From: Brevundimonas sp. G8
GTDB lineage: Bacteria > Pseudomonadota > Alphaproteobacteria > Caulobacterales > Caulobacteraceae
DNA: 64,000 bases
NCBI RefSeq assembly: GCF_902506205.1
Contig: NZ_LR732816.1
Coordinates: 1,213,849 to 1,277,848, forward strand
Direction: 5' to 3'
Below the pieces are notes generated by a model, which saw only the letters and a program-made list of their open reading frames with translations, ran no database searches and was not told the DNA's origin. The translations under genes were made by a program, and so were the position numbers. Shown piece after piece: positions 10,492 to 19,462 of this stretch (position 1 is the first letter of the stretch; every line of letters starts with the position of its first letter).

Positions 10492-11250
10492 ATGAAACGG
10501 ATGGCGAAACGAACGGCGAAGGAATGGGGCCTGCGGCTGCTGCCGCTCGTGGCCATCGCCGGTCTGGTGGTCGCCTTCTTCGCCTTGGGCTGGAACCGCT
10601 ATCTGTCGATGGACCTGATCCGCGAGCACGGCCTGAACCTTCAGGCCTATGCGCGCGAACACTGGTGGATCGCGCTGGCCGCCTTCATCGCCGTCTACGC
10701 CCTGGCGACCGCCTCGACCATCCCTGGACCCGTCTTCCTGACCTTGCTGGGGGGCATGATGTTCGGGCCCTATGTCGGCGCCCTGGCCCAGGCGAGCGGG
10801 GCCACAATCGGCTCTGTCGTCATCTATTATGTGTACCGCACCTCCATCGGGACGTGGCTGCGCGCCAAGTTCGAGACCGACGCCGGTTTTATGGATCGGC
10901 TGGCCAAGGGCATCGATCGTAACGCCTTCACCACCCTGTTCACCCTGCGCGTGATCCCCAGCGTGCCCTTCGTCCTGGTCAACGCCACGGCGGGGATGAT
11001 GGCGGTGCCGCTGCGGCCCTATGTGATCGCCACCTTCATCGGCCTGTTGCCCTCCACCTTCATCTACACCTGGATTGGATCGCAACTGGGCGACCTGCTG
11101 CGCGCCGGCGTGCGGCCGGACCTGCCCATGCTGCTGCATCAGTTCTTCTGGCCCCTGATGGGCGTGGTCTTCCTGTCCCTGCTGCTGCCCATCGGCATCA
11201 AGCTGTTCCAGATGGTCCGCGCGCGGCGTAACGCGGGCGCGCCCGCATGA
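10492..11250 (+). CDS. TVP38/TMEM64-family (VTT-domain) membrane protein
   Basis: 252 residues with several hydrophobic helices. The region from about residue 75 to 200 contains STIPGPVFLTLLGGMMFG, then ASGATIGSVVIYYVYR and RVIPSVPFVLVNATAGMMAVP, which are typical of the SNARE-associated/VTT domain (DedA superfamily). Such proteins are linked to lipid scrambling or envelope homeostasis, but the role here is unknown. The stop codon overlaps the start of the following histidine kinase by 4 bp (ATGA), so the two are probably co-translated and may act in one envelope-related pathway. Confidence 0.85.
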   Translation: MKRMAKRTAKEWGLRLLPLVAIAGLVVAFFALGWNRYLSMDLIREHGLNLQAYAREHWWIALAAFIAVYALATASTIPGPVFLTLLGGMMFGPYVGALAQASGATIGSVVIYYVYRTSIGTWLRAKFETDAGFMDRLAKGIDRNAFTTLFTLRVIPSVPFVLVNATAGMMAVPLRPYVIATFIGLLPSTFIYTWIGSQLGDLLRAGVRPDLPMLLHQFFWPLMGVVFLSLLLPIGIKLFQMVRARRNAGAPA

Positions 11251-12719
11251 GCGCCCTGTTCGACCGGATCGCCACGCGGCTGAACCTGACGCCCGAACAG
11301 GCGACCCTGTGGCGCGAACGCCTGACGCCGCGCGCACCTGATGGTCTGTCGGCACGGCTGCTGCTGCTGACGGTCGCCTTCACCCTGGCGGTCGAGGCGC
11401 TGATCATGGGGCCGAACCTGGCGGCCTTCCACGAGCGCTGGCTGCGCGACCGGCTCCAGGCCGCCGAACTGGCCTCGGTGGGCGTCGAGGCCCTGCCCTA
11501 TAGCGCGGTCGAGGACGACACGGCCGCCGAGCTGATGCGGATTGGCGGGGTCCAGGCGGTGGCCCTGACGGAACAGGGTGTGCGTCGGCTGCTGCTCCAG
11601 GCCCCCAACCTGCCCCGTGCGCCTGAACTGATCGATTTGCGGCGCCAGGACAGCTGGGGGCGGCTGACCGACCCCTGGCGCACCCTTTTCGGCCACCCCG
11701 ACCGCTCGCTGCGGGTCCAGGCCAAGCCGCGTTATCGCTCTGGCGACTTCATCGAGATCGTCACCCCGGCCCAGCCGTTGAAACTGGAGCTGAAGACCTT
11801 CCTGCTGAACAGCCTGATCGTGTCCCTGCTGGTGTCGGTGACGGCGGGCGCCCTGCTGTATGGCGGTCTCGCGCTTCTGGTGCTGCGTCCCCTGCGCCGT
11901 GTCACCCGCTCAATGGAGCGGTTCGCCGCCGATCCCGAAAGCGAAGCCGAGGCGCCGTCGGATCGGCACGACGAAATCGGTCGGGTCGAGCGCGAGCTGA
12001 GCCGGATGCAGGAAGAGGTGCGCCATTCGTTGCGCTCGCGCGCCCGTCTGGTGGCGCTGGGCGAGGCGGTGGCCAAGATCAACCACGACCTGCGTAACAT
12101 GCTGACCTCGGCCCAGATGGCGTCGGAACGGCTGGCGACCTCGGCCGACCCCCAGGTGGCCAAGGCCCTGCCCCGGCTGGAGCGCGCGTTGAGTCGCGCC
12201 GCCAACCTGTCGCGCAATGTGCTGGAATACGGCCGCAGCGAAGAGCCCGCCGCCCAGAAGACGCGCGTGGTCCTGACCAAGGCCCTGACCCTGGCGGCCG
12301 AGGATGCGGGGCTGGAGCCGGACGGCGTAGCGCTGATCAAGCAACTGCCGCCGCGCTTCGCCGTCGAGGCCGACGCCGATCAGTTGTACCGGATCCTGGT
12401 CAATCTGATGCGCAACGCCCGTCAGGCCATCGAGGCCGATCCGGGCCGGCCGGCCGAGCGCCGCGGCAAGGGCGCGATCACCGTCAGCGCCTTCGGCCAG
12501 GACGGTTTCTGCGTGGTCCGCATCGCGGACGACGGCCCCGGCATCCCGCCGCGTTTAGCCGAACGCCTGTTCGAACCCTTCGTCAGCTCCAAGAGCTCCG
12601 AAGGCACCGGCCTGGGCCTGACCATCTCGCGCGAACTGGCCGCCCTGAACGGCGGGGATCTCCGCCTGGTCGAGTCCGACGGCGCAGGCGCGACCTTCGA
12701 ACTGCGCCTGCCGGGTTGA
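11247..12719 (+). CDS. membrane sensor histidine kinase (orphan)
   Basis: 490 residues. A first membrane helix lies near residue 40 and a second near 180-210, bracketing a periplasmic sensor region of about 120 residues with no family I recognise. A HAMP-like linker follows, then a dimerisation helix with the phospho-acceptor His280 in KINHDLRNML, and an ATPase domain with the N box (LMRNARQAIEA), DDGPGIP (G1) and GTGLGLTI (G2). No response regulator gene is adjacent. Its partner is instead the overlapping upstream VTT-domain gene, a hint that it senses a membrane or lipid state; this is inference only. Confidence 0.9.
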   Translation: MSALFDRIATRLNLTPEQATLWRERLTPRAPDGLSARLLLLTVAFTLAVEALIMGPNLAAFHERWLRDRLQAAELASVGVEALPYSAVEDDTAAELMRIGGVQAVALTEQGVRRLLLQAPNLPRAPELIDLRRQDSWGRLTDPWRTLFGHPDRSLRVQAKPRYRSGDFIEIVTPAQPLKLELKTFLLNSLIVSLLVSVTAGALLYGGLALLVLRPLRRVTRSMERFAADPESEAEAPSDRHDEIGRVERELSRMQEEVRHSLRSRARLVALGEAVAKINHDLRNMLTSAQMASERLATSADPQVAKALPRLERALSRAANLSRNVLEYGRSEEPAAQKTRVVLTKALTLAAEDAGLEPDGVALIKQLPPRFAVEADADQLYRILVNLMRNARQAIEADPGRPAERRGKGAITVSAFGQDGFCVVRIADDGPGIPPRLAERLFEPFVSSKSSEGTGLGLTISRELAALNGGDLRLVESDGAGATFELRLPG

Positions 12720-12733
12720 AGGCTTAGGCGGCC

Positions 12734-12997
12734 TTATTCCAGTCCGTCGTCCGACACCACGAACGGCCGGTTTTCGGCCTTGGCCTGGGCCGCCAGCTCG
12801 TCCTGGACCAGGTGCCAGCGCCGCAGCCGTTCGTAGTCGATGGCGTGTTCCGGCGAGGCGTCCAGCCAGTGGCGGAAATCCTCGATCTGCAGCCGGGCGT
12901 CCGAGGCGGCGGCATCCGGCAGGGCCGGGACGTTCGGCAACTGACGCGCGACATCGGCGGGGATGGGGAAGTCACCGGACGAGGTGCTGAGGATCAT
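12734..12997 (-). CDS. hypothetical protein (87 aa)
   Basis: A small soluble protein with no signal peptide or membrane segment, of a family I do not recognise. The open frame extends 57 codons further upstream, but the ATG at 12997 has GAGAAG eight bases before it and avoids overlapping the divergent secreted-protein gene, so it is the preferred start. The central part (ARLQIEDFRHWLDASPEHAIDYERLRRWHLVQDELAAQAKAENRPF in shortened form) is rich in charged and aromatic residues and predicted helical. Confidence 0.6.
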   Translation of the reverse strand: MILSTSSGDFPIPADVARQLPNVPALPDAAASDARLQIEDFRHWLDASPEHAIDYERLRRWHLVQDELAAQAKAENRPFVVSDDGLE

Positions 12998-13136
12998 CAA
13001 GTCTTCTCGCGTGCGGAAACGGTTGAGGAGGAACCGACCATGCCGTGAAGCTGGGTCTTGCGCCACCTTTTCGTGGCTGCGGCGTTGTGCTGCGTGGCGG
13101 CTTATGGCCAAGCTCAAGCCCTCAGGAGACAAGCCC

Positions 13137-13637
13137 ATGATCGTTCGCCCTTCCCTTTGCGCCGTCATGCTGGCGGCTGTGGCGCTGGCCGGACCGGTCC
13201 AGGCGCAGGCGGCCCCGACCGCCCCCTATGCCTCGCCCGATCCCTATCGCGATCAACGCGCCCTGCCCGATCCGGCGGATCCGAACAGCCGCGACGCCCT
13301 GTTGAGGGCCCGGGGAGAGGCCTACCACCGCGCGAGCGACGATCAACAGACGGAAGAGGAGTTGCGCACCACTCGCGCCCTGAACGACGAGATCGCGGCC
13401 CAGAACGTCCTGGCCGACAAGGCCGACGAAGCCGCCCGTCTGGACTATGACGCCGCCCTGGCCCGTCATCAGATCGAGGTGCGCCAGACCGAGGAACAGG
13501 CTCGCGCCGCCGCCCTGGCTACCCGTGAGGCCCAGGATCAGTACGACCGCGACTACGCCGCCTGGCAGGAACAGGTGCGGCTGTGCCGGTCCGGCGTCCG
13601 CTCGGCCTGCGGGACGCCGGCGCCGTTGGGACGCTAG
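13137..13637 (+). CDS. secreted coiled-coil hypothetical protein
   Basis: 166 residues from the ATG at 13137, which has CAGGAGA nine bases upstream. A signal peptide (IVRPSLCAVMLAAVALAGPVQAQA) is followed by a Pro/Asp-rich stretch (YASPDPYRDQRALPDPADPNS). About 90 residues of charged, Ala/Glu/Gln-rich sequence follow that look like a helical coiled coil (HQIEVRQTEEQARAAALATR). A short C-terminal part with two Cys residues (LCRSGVRSACG) may form a disulfide. Unknown function; probably periplasmic. Its stop overlaps that of the convergent GST gene by 4 bp. Confidence 0.75.
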   Translation: MIVRPSLCAVMLAAVALAGPVQAQAAPTAPYASPDPYRDQRALPDPADPNSRDALLRARGEAYHRASDDQQTEEELRTTRALNDEIAAQNVLADKADEAARLDYDAALARHQIEVRQTEEQARAAALATREAQDQYDRDYAAWQEQVRLCRSGVRSACGTPAPLGR

Positions 13638-14269
13638 GTCTCGCTCGCCTTCGACTCGGCGATCAGGGCGTCGTCGATCGCTCGCGCACGGACGGCTGCC
13701 GGACGCGCCGCAATCCGCTCGGCATAGGCCTGGAAGGCCGGTCGGGCGGGCAGGCTCTTGAACATCAGGCCCCAGGCGATCTGGCTGCCGACATAGACGT
13801 CGGCGGCGGTGAACCGCTCGCCCAGCAGCCACGGGCTCTTGTCCAGCGCGTGCTCCAGGCCATCGACGACCTGATCGAACGAACCATAGCCGACCATGGC
13901 GGCTTTTTCGGCAGGCGGCAGTTGTCCGAGCGATTTGGCGGTCACCGCCGCCTCGACAGGGCCGGCGGCGAAGAACATCCAGCGGTAATAGGGGCCCCGC
14001 AGCGGGTCATCCGTAGCGGGGGCCAGACCGGCGTCGGGGAAGGCGTCGGCCAGATAGGCGCAGATGGCGGCGCATTCGGTTACGACGATCCCGCGATGGG
14101 TGATCGCCGGCACCTTGCCCATCGGATTGATCGCCAGATAGTCCGCAGCCTTCATCGCCGCATAATCGACCACGACGGTGCGATACGGCTGACCGACCTC
14201 CTCCAGCATCCAGCGGACGATCCGCCCGCGAGACATGGGGTTGGTGTAGAAGACGATCTCGTCGGTCAT
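13634..14269 (-). CDS. glutathione S-transferase family protein
   Basis: 211 residues. The N-terminal thioredoxin-like half starts with DEIVFYTNPMSRGRIVRWML and contains the glutathione-binding segment GKVPAITHRGIVVTECAAI, in which cis-Pro and the TE pair (usually ES) are in the expected places. The C-terminal helical half includes FTAADVYVGSQIAWG, the conserved N-capping region. It should bind glutathione and conjugate or reduce electrophiles in the cytoplasm. Single gene; substrate unknown. gshB lies 12 kb away and is not co-transcribed. Confidence 0.9.
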   Translation of the reverse strand: MTDEIVFYTNPMSRGRIVRWMLEEVGQPYRTVVVDYAAMKAADYLAINPMGKVPAITHRGIVVTECAAICAYLADAFPDAGLAPATDDPLRGPYYRWMFFAAGPVEAAVTAKSLGQLPPAEKAAMVGYGSFDQVVDGLEHALDKSPWLLGERFTAADVYVGSQIAWGLMFKSLPARPAFQAYAERIAARPAAVRARAIDDALIAESKASET

Positions 14270-14315
14270 GGCGCTCTCCCTTTCGGGAGAGCCTACGCCC
14301 GAAAGGGGTTGAGCG

Positions 14316-15365
14316 TCAGCCCGCGACCAGGCTCATGTCACGACGCGCCATCATGCGGTCGAACTCGGTCCAGACACCCTCGACGCCGTGCCAGTCGCCC
14401 TGCGTCGCGGCCTTGGAATATTCGGTCGCGCGCGCCTCGAAGAAGTTGGCGTGCTCGACGCCCGACAACAGCGATTGCAGCCAGGGCAGCGGGTTTTCCT
14501 TCACCCCGTAGACTTCCGGCAGCTTGAGCTGACGCAGGCGCCAATCGGCGATGAATCGGATATATTGCTTGATGTCCTCGGGCGTCATGCCCTGGACCGA
14601 ACCCATTTCGAAGGCCAGGTCGATGAACCGGTCTTCCATGGTCACCACGGTCTTGCAGCAGTCGACGATGTCGTCGGCGACCGACTTGGTGACCGCGCCC
14701 GTCTCCTGGTTGAAGGCGTGGTACAGTTTGATGATGCCCTCGCAGTGCAGGCTCTCGTCGCGCACCGACCAGGACACGATCTGGCCCATGCCCTTCATCT
14801 TGTTCTGGCGCGGGAAGTTCATCAGCATGGCGAAGCTGGCGAACAGCTGCACGCCCTCCGAGAACCCGCCGAACATGGCCAGCGTCCGGCAGATGTCGGC
14901 GTCGGTATCGACCCCGAACTGGCCCATGAAGTCATGCTTGTCGCGCATCGCCTCATATTCCATGAAGGCGCCGAACTCGCTCTCGGGCATGCCGATGGTT
15001 TCGAGCAGCAGGGCGTAGGCCGCGATATGGATGGTCTCCATATTGCCGAAGGCGGCCAGCATCATCTTCACCTCGGTCGGTTTGAAGACCCGGCCGTAGC
15101 GCTCCATGTAGTTGTCCTGAACCTCGATGTCCGCCTGGGTGAAGAAGCGGAAGATCTGGGTCAGCAGGTTGCGTTCCCCGTCATTCAGGGTCGAGGCCCA
15201 GTCCTTGACGTCCTCGCCCAGCGGCACCTCTTCGGGCATCCAGTGGACCTGCTGCTGCTTCTTCCACATGTCGAACGCCCACGGATAGCGGAACGGCTTG
15301 TAGGCGGCGGAAGGGGTCAGCAGGCCGGCGGCGCCGGGACGGATGATCGGGGTGATGGCGTTCAT
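14316..15365 (-). CDS. nrdB: class Ia ribonucleotide reductase, beta (radical) subunit
   Basis: 349 residues. The diiron/tyrosyl site is visible: Asp79 in TQADIEV, Glu110 and His113 in METIHIAAY, and the radical tyrosine Tyr117 four residues after the His, the same spacing as E. coli Glu115/His118/Tyr122. Later ligands lie in RDESLHCEGI. With the alpha subunit NrdA it makes deoxyribonucleotides. nrdA is not adjacent and not in the window, so the two subunits are encoded apart. Upstream are two candidate NrdR repressor boxes. Confidence 0.95.
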   Translation of the reverse strand: MNAITPIIRPGAAGLLTPSAAYKPFRYPWAFDMWKKQQQVHWMPEEVPLGEDVKDWASTLNDGERNLLTQIFRFFTQADIEVQDNYMERYGRVFKPTEVKMMLAAFGNMETIHIAAYALLLETIGMPESEFGAFMEYEAMRDKHDFMGQFGVDTDADICRTLAMFGGFSEGVQLFASFAMLMNFPRQNKMKGMGQIVSWSVRDESLHCEGIIKLYHAFNQETGAVTKSVADDIVDCCKTVVTMEDRFIDLAFEMGSVQGMTPEDIKQYIRFIADWRLRQLKLPEVYGVKENPLPWLQSLLSGVEHANFFEARATEYSKAATQGDWHGVEGVWTEFDRMMARRDMSLVAG

Positions 15366-15436
15366 CGAACTGGACCTGAAGCGATTCCGAAGAGGCGTTC
15401 ACCATGCGACTCTCGAACCCCGGCGCCAAGTCGAAT

Positions 15437-15483
15437 TTGGTCTATGTTGCGTCACATTTTCTGACAGACGCTATATCTGGTAG
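15437..15483 (-). promoter_or_regulatory. candidate pair of NrdR boxes upstream of nrdB
   Basis: ACGCTATATCTGGTAG at 15468-15483 matches about 12 of 16 positions of the NrdR consensus ACACWATATMTWGTGY. A weaker partner, TTGGTCTATGTTGCGT (15437-15452), matches about nine positions and starts exactly 31 bp away, the helical phasing usual for paired NrdR boxes. They lie 72-118 bp before the nrdB start. Function is inferred from the match and position. Confidence 0.55.
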
Positions 15484-15548
15484 ATTTGCCTCAGGATTCT
15501 GGGGAGGGAGCTGGGGACGATTTCGTATCCTCCAGCCACGCTTGCGCC

Positions 15549-17690
15549 TCAGGCGGCCTGGGCGTCGACCTGGCGTTCGGCGACCGTGTCGAACACGGCT
15601 TCGATCGCGGCGTAGAGTTTGGCCTGGGTGACGGGCTTGGCCAGATGGCCGTCCATGCCGGCGGCGATGCAGCGGGCGGCGTCCTCGGGCATGGCTTCGG
15701 CGGTGACGGCCAGGACCGGCACGTCACGCAGAGGGGCGTCCAGGGCGCGAATGGCGCGAGTGGCGGCGATCCCGTCCATTACCGGCATCCGCACATCCAT
15801 CAGGACCAGGTCGAAGGACTGGACCGCCAGCACCGCCAGCGCCTGTTCGCCGTCCGCCGCCTCTGCGGTCTCGCAATCGGCGGCCTGGAGCATGATCCGC
15901 AGCAGGTCGCGATTGGCCGGATGATCGTCGACGATCAGGATGCGTGTGCGGCGGCTGTGCAGCGGCACGCTTTCCTCGCCCTCGACCGCCTCGACCACCG
16001 GCGCGGGGATCGTCAGGGTGAAGGTCGAGCCGCCCCATTGCGTGCTTTCGACCACGACAGCGCCGCCCAGGCAGGCGATGTGGTTCTTGGCCAGGGCCAG
16101 GCCGACGCCGGCGCCTTCGTGGGCACGGCTGGTGGTGGCGTCGCCCTGTTCGAACAGACCGAAGACGCCGGCGCGGGTCTGCTCATCCATGCCGCAGCCA
16201 GTGTCGGAAACGACGATGGACAGGCCGTCTTCGACCCGATCAACGACGACGGACACGCCGCCGCGCCCGGTGAATTTGACAGCGTTGTTCACCAGGTGAT
16301 GCACGGACTGACGCAGACGCCGGGCGTCGATCATCACCTGGCCCTCGGCCTCGGGCGCGATGGTCAGGGCGAACTCCAGCCCCTTGATGGCGGCCCATTC
16401 GCGAGAGGGCGCGATCGCCTCGTCGATCATCTGGCGCACATCGCTGGCCTTGGGCGTCACCTCGGCCCCACCGCGCGACACCTCCAGCAGATCCTCGACC
16501 AGACGCAGCATGGTCTCGCCGCAATGCCGCACCGCATCGACCTGGCGCAGGCCCTCTTCGTCCATGCACGCGCGCCGCGACAACAGATCCGCATAGCCGG
16601 TGATGCCGGTCAGGGGGGTGCGCATCTCGTGGCTCATCATGGCCAGGAAACGACCCTTGGCGGCGCGGGCGGTCTCGGCGCGGTGACGTGCGGACACGGC
16701 CGCCTCCGTGCGCGCCTTCAGCCGCTCGACCAGGCGACGGCGCTCGGTGGACAGGGTGGTGATGGGCAAGGCCGTGGCGACCACGCACAGCAGGAACAGA
16801 TGAAAGACGTTCATCTGGCGCATCACGGCAGGCACGGCCTCCAGAACGGGATCCGGCGTCAGATGGGTCAGGACGATCGGCCCATGACCGCCCAGCGTCG
16901 CGACCCCGCCGATCGCAGCGACCATCACCACCGCGCCCGCCGTCGTCGGGGGACACAGGCGGAAGGCCAGCAGGATCAAGGGCGGGAAGATCGCAAACAT
17001 GATCGGCGCCGAGGACTGGGAGAAGACCCACAGGCTGACGCCCCCGACCAAAACCAGCAGAGCGGCGGCTTCGGTCAACGTCGCCTGGGCGTCCTCGCGG
17101 AAACGGTGGTTGCGGGCCAGCAGCAACAGGGACGGCGTGACGATCATCATCGCCAGCATCTCCATGTCGAACAGGTGGTGCATGCGGAAGCCCAGCGTGC
17201 CCGGCACCTTCCAGCTGATCAGGATGGCGACACCGCCCGCCAGCAGGGTGCTGAGGAGGACCGCAGGCGCGGCGGCGCAGACGGCGAACCGGAACAGGCG
17301 CCAGGGCCGGCGCATATCCAGCGCGGCGCCGCAGAAGCGACGCGCCAAAAGGACGGCGACGACCACCTGGGTCATGTTCAGGGCGACATTGGTGAACATC
17401 ATCACGACGGGGCCGCCCCGCACGACGTTGCCGATCAGATTGATCCCGGCGCAAGCCACCATGACGGCGATGGCTGGGCGACGATGAAGTTGCAGGACGG
17501 CGGCCAGAAGCACGGCATTGGCGGGCCACAGGACGGTGGCGCCGAAGGTGTTCATGCTCCACTGCCCCACCGCCAGGCACAGGACGAACAGCGCGACATA
17601 GGCGTAAGGGGGCGGTCCTGCCGCCCTGCCGGCTTCATGGCGGAAGAACCGCCAGCGCCCGCCTTCTGCGTTCACCCACTTCAATCCCAT
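15549..17690 (-). CDS. membrane hybrid histidine kinase with MASE1-like sensor
   Basis: 713 residues. The first 300 contain seven or eight hydrophobic helices resembling the MASE1 integral-membrane sensor, including VLWPANAVLLAAVLQLHRR. A short coiled linker leads to the dimerisation helix with FLAMMSHEMRTPLTGITGYADLL, then an ATPase domain (VNNAVKFT, SDTGCGMD, GAGVGLAL), then a C-terminal receiver (RILIVDDHPANRD, phospho-Asp in DLVLMDVRMPVMDG, Lys in GHLAKPV). It is an orphan hybrid kinase whose signal and downstream phosphotransfer partner are unknown. It lies upstream of nrdB on the same strand but with about 180 bp and its own regulatory sites between. Confidence 0.92.
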   Translation of the reverse strand: MGLKWVNAEGGRWRFFRHEAGRAAGPPPYAYVALFVLCLAVGQWSMNTFGATVLWPANAVLLAAVLQLHRRPAIAVMVACAGINLIGNVVRGGPVVMMFTNVALNMTQVVVAVLLARRFCGAALDMRRPWRLFRFAVCAAAPAVLLSTLLAGGVAILISWKVPGTLGFRMHHLFDMEMLAMMIVTPSLLLLARNHRFREDAQATLTEAAALLVLVGGVSLWVFSQSSAPIMFAIFPPLILLAFRLCPPTTAGAVVMVAAIGGVATLGGHGPIVLTHLTPDPVLEAVPAVMRQMNVFHLFLLCVVATALPITTLSTERRRLVERLKARTEAAVSARHRAETARAAKGRFLAMMSHEMRTPLTGITGYADLLSRRACMDEEGLRQVDAVRHCGETMLRLVEDLLEVSRGGAEVTPKASDVRQMIDEAIAPSREWAAIKGLEFALTIAPEAEGQVMIDARRLRQSVHHLVNNAVKFTGRGGVSVVVDRVEDGLSIVVSDTGCGMDEQTRAGVFGLFEQGDATTSRAHEGAGVGLALAKNHIACLGGAVVVESTQWGGSTFTLTIPAPVVEAVEGEESVPLHSRRTRILIVDDHPANRDLLRIMLQAADCETAEAADGEQALAVLAVQSFDLVLMDVRMPVMDGIAATRAIRALDAPLRDVPVLAVTAEAMPEDAARCIAAGMDGHLAKPVTQAKLYAAIEAVFDTVAERQVDAQAA

Positions 17691-17805
17691 GACCGAACAG
17701 TGACATTCAGGAGTTAAGGATCCCGTAGCGGCCGGACTAGGTAGTAATGCGGAACCGCCGTTCAGCGTCGCCGTTTCCTTGCCCTCGCAGGAAAGGCCCG
17801 AACCG

Positions 17806-18594
17806 ATGTCAGACGTGATCGCCGAACCGACGTTCGAACCGCCTGCGGACGCCCTGGCCTTTTATGAGGAAAGCCTGCGCCTGCTGAAGGAAAGCGGCAT
17901 CCCCTTCCTGCTGTCGGGCACCTATGCGGTGACGGCCTATACGGGCATCCGCCGTCCGACCAAGGACCTGGATGTCTTCTGCAAGCCCGGCGACTATCCC
18001 CGCATCCTGGCCTTCTTCCAGAAGCACGGCTACCGGACCGACGTCGAGGACGAGCGCTGGATCGCCAAGGTATGGAAGGACGAGAAACACTTCTTCGACG
18101 TCATCTTCGCCATGTCCAACGGCACCATCGCCGTGTCCGACAGCTGGTTCAGCGAGGACCGGATCACCGTCTATGGCCATCAGGTCCAGATCACCCCGCC
18201 CACGGCCCTGATCCTGTCCAAGGTCTTCATCCAGGACCGCTATCGCTATGACGGCGCCGACGTGAACCACGTCATCCTGAAACAGTCCGACGCCATCGAC
18301 TGGAAAAGCCTGCTGGATCAGATGGACCTCTATTGGGAGGTGCTGGCGGCGCATCTGCTGAACTTCCGCTTCGCCTATCCGACCGAGCGCGACCGCATCC
18401 CGCGCTGGCTGATGGAAGAGCTGGTCGAGCGGCTGACGGCCCAGATCGACCTGCCGGCGCCGCGCGTTAGGGTGTGTCGCGGCCGCCTGTTCAGTCCGCG
18501 CGACTATGTCGCCGATGTCGCCGAATGGGGCTTTGGCGACGTGGTGGGCAAGGGGCTGGAGGAACGCCACGACCCCGTCAACCTCGGCCACTGA
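17806..18594 (+). CDS. nucleotidyltransferase-fold protein of unknown role
   Basis: 262 residues from the ATG at 17806, preceded by AGGAAAGG; a TTG nine codons earlier is possible but less likely. The segment FLLSGTYAVTAYTGIRRPTK followed by DLDVF carries the hG[ST]-x-D-x-D pattern of the nucleotidyltransferase superfamily. A third possible acidic residue is in HFFDVIFA. The family includes AbiEii-like and other uncharacterised minimal NTases. It is followed 14 bp later by a metallophosphoesterase, implying one transcript and possibly an add/remove enzyme pair. Substrate unknown. Confidence 0.8.
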   Translation: MSDVIAEPTFEPPADALAFYEESLRLLKESGIPFLLSGTYAVTAYTGIRRPTKDLDVFCKPGDYPRILAFFQKHGYRTDVEDERWIAKVWKDEKHFFDVIFAMSNGTIAVSDSWFSEDRITVYGHQVQITPPTALILSKVFIQDRYRYDGADVNHVILKQSDAIDWKSLLDQMDLYWEVLAAHLLNFRFAYPTERDRIPRWLMEELVERLTAQIDLPAPRVRVCRGRLFSPRDYVADVAEWGFGDVVGKGLEERHDPVNLGH

Positions 18595-18608
18595 GAGGAC
18601 CGGCCGCC

Positions 18609-19382
18609 ATGACCGATTCCACCCCCGACCCGCAGACCACCCAGCCCGGCCTGGAGCCTGGCCCCGCCAAGAAGATGCGCGTCGCCGCCGTCGGCGACCT
18701 GCATGTTGGCGAAGCCACCGAGCATGCCTATCGCGACCTGTTCGAACGGGTGTCGGACGATGCGGACGTGCTGTGCCTGTGCGGCGACCTGACCAACTAC
18801 GGCAAGACGCCCGAGGTCGAGCGGCTGCTGGAAGACCTGAAGCTGTGCACGATTCCAATGGTCGGCGTGCTGGGCAATCACGAGCATGAATGCGGCCAGC
18901 CCGAGCATGTGACCAAGATGCTGACCGACGCCGGGGTCAGGATGCTGACCGGCGAGGCCTATGAGATCGACGGCGTCGGCTTCGCCGGCGGCAAGGGGTT
19001 CGTCGGCGGCTTTGGTCGCTACATGCTCAGTTCGTTCGGCGAGGCCTCGGTCAAGCGGTTCGTGCAGGAGGCGGTCGAGGACGCCAATCTGATCGAGAAC
19101 TCGATCCGCATGCTGCGCACCGAACGCTCGGTGGTGCTCTTGCACTATGCGCCCGTCGTCGAGACGGTGATGGGCGAACCGCCCGAGATCCACGCCTTCC
19201 TGGGATCCTCGCGCTTGGCCGAGACCATCGATCGCTACGACAACGTCAGCCTGGTCGTCCACGGCCACGCCCATCGCGGCGGGCCGGAGGGCCGCACCAA
19301 CAAGGGGGTGCCGGTCTTTAACGTCGCCCTACCGGTGCTGCGGACCTTGGGCGACACCCCCTATCGGGTCTTTGAAATCTGA
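18609..19382 (+). CDS. metallophosphoesterase
   Basis: 257 residues from the ATG at 18609, downstream of a GAGAGGAC ribosome-binding stretch. All calcineurin-like metal motifs are visible in order: GDLHVGE (D-x-H), LCGDLTNYG (GD), GVLGNHEHE (GNH[ED]), and VVHGHAHRGG (GHxH). It should be an active dinuclear-metal phosphoesterase. There is no signal peptide, so it acts in the cytoplasm. Close linkage to the nucleotidyltransferase-like gene suggests a shared substrate; this is inference. Confidence 0.9.
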   Translation: MTDSTPDPQTTQPGLEPGPAKKMRVAAVGDLHVGEATEHAYRDLFERVSDDADVLCLCGDLTNYGKTPEVERLLEDLKLCTIPMVGVLGNHEHECGQPEHVTKMLTDAGVRMLTGEAYEIDGVGFAGGKGFVGGFGRYMLSSFGEASVKRFVQEAVEDANLIENSIRMLRTERSVVLLHYAPVVETVMGEPPEIHAFLGSSRLAETIDRYDNVSLVVHGHAHRGGPEGRTNKGVPVFNVALPVLRTLGDTPYRVFEI

Positions 19383-19462
19383 TCCGAGTGTAAGAGTGTG
19401 GCGTCCAAGGCGGGTACATAGCCTTTTCTCTGGTCGCGCAGCGGCCTGTTTCGGAGTTTCCC

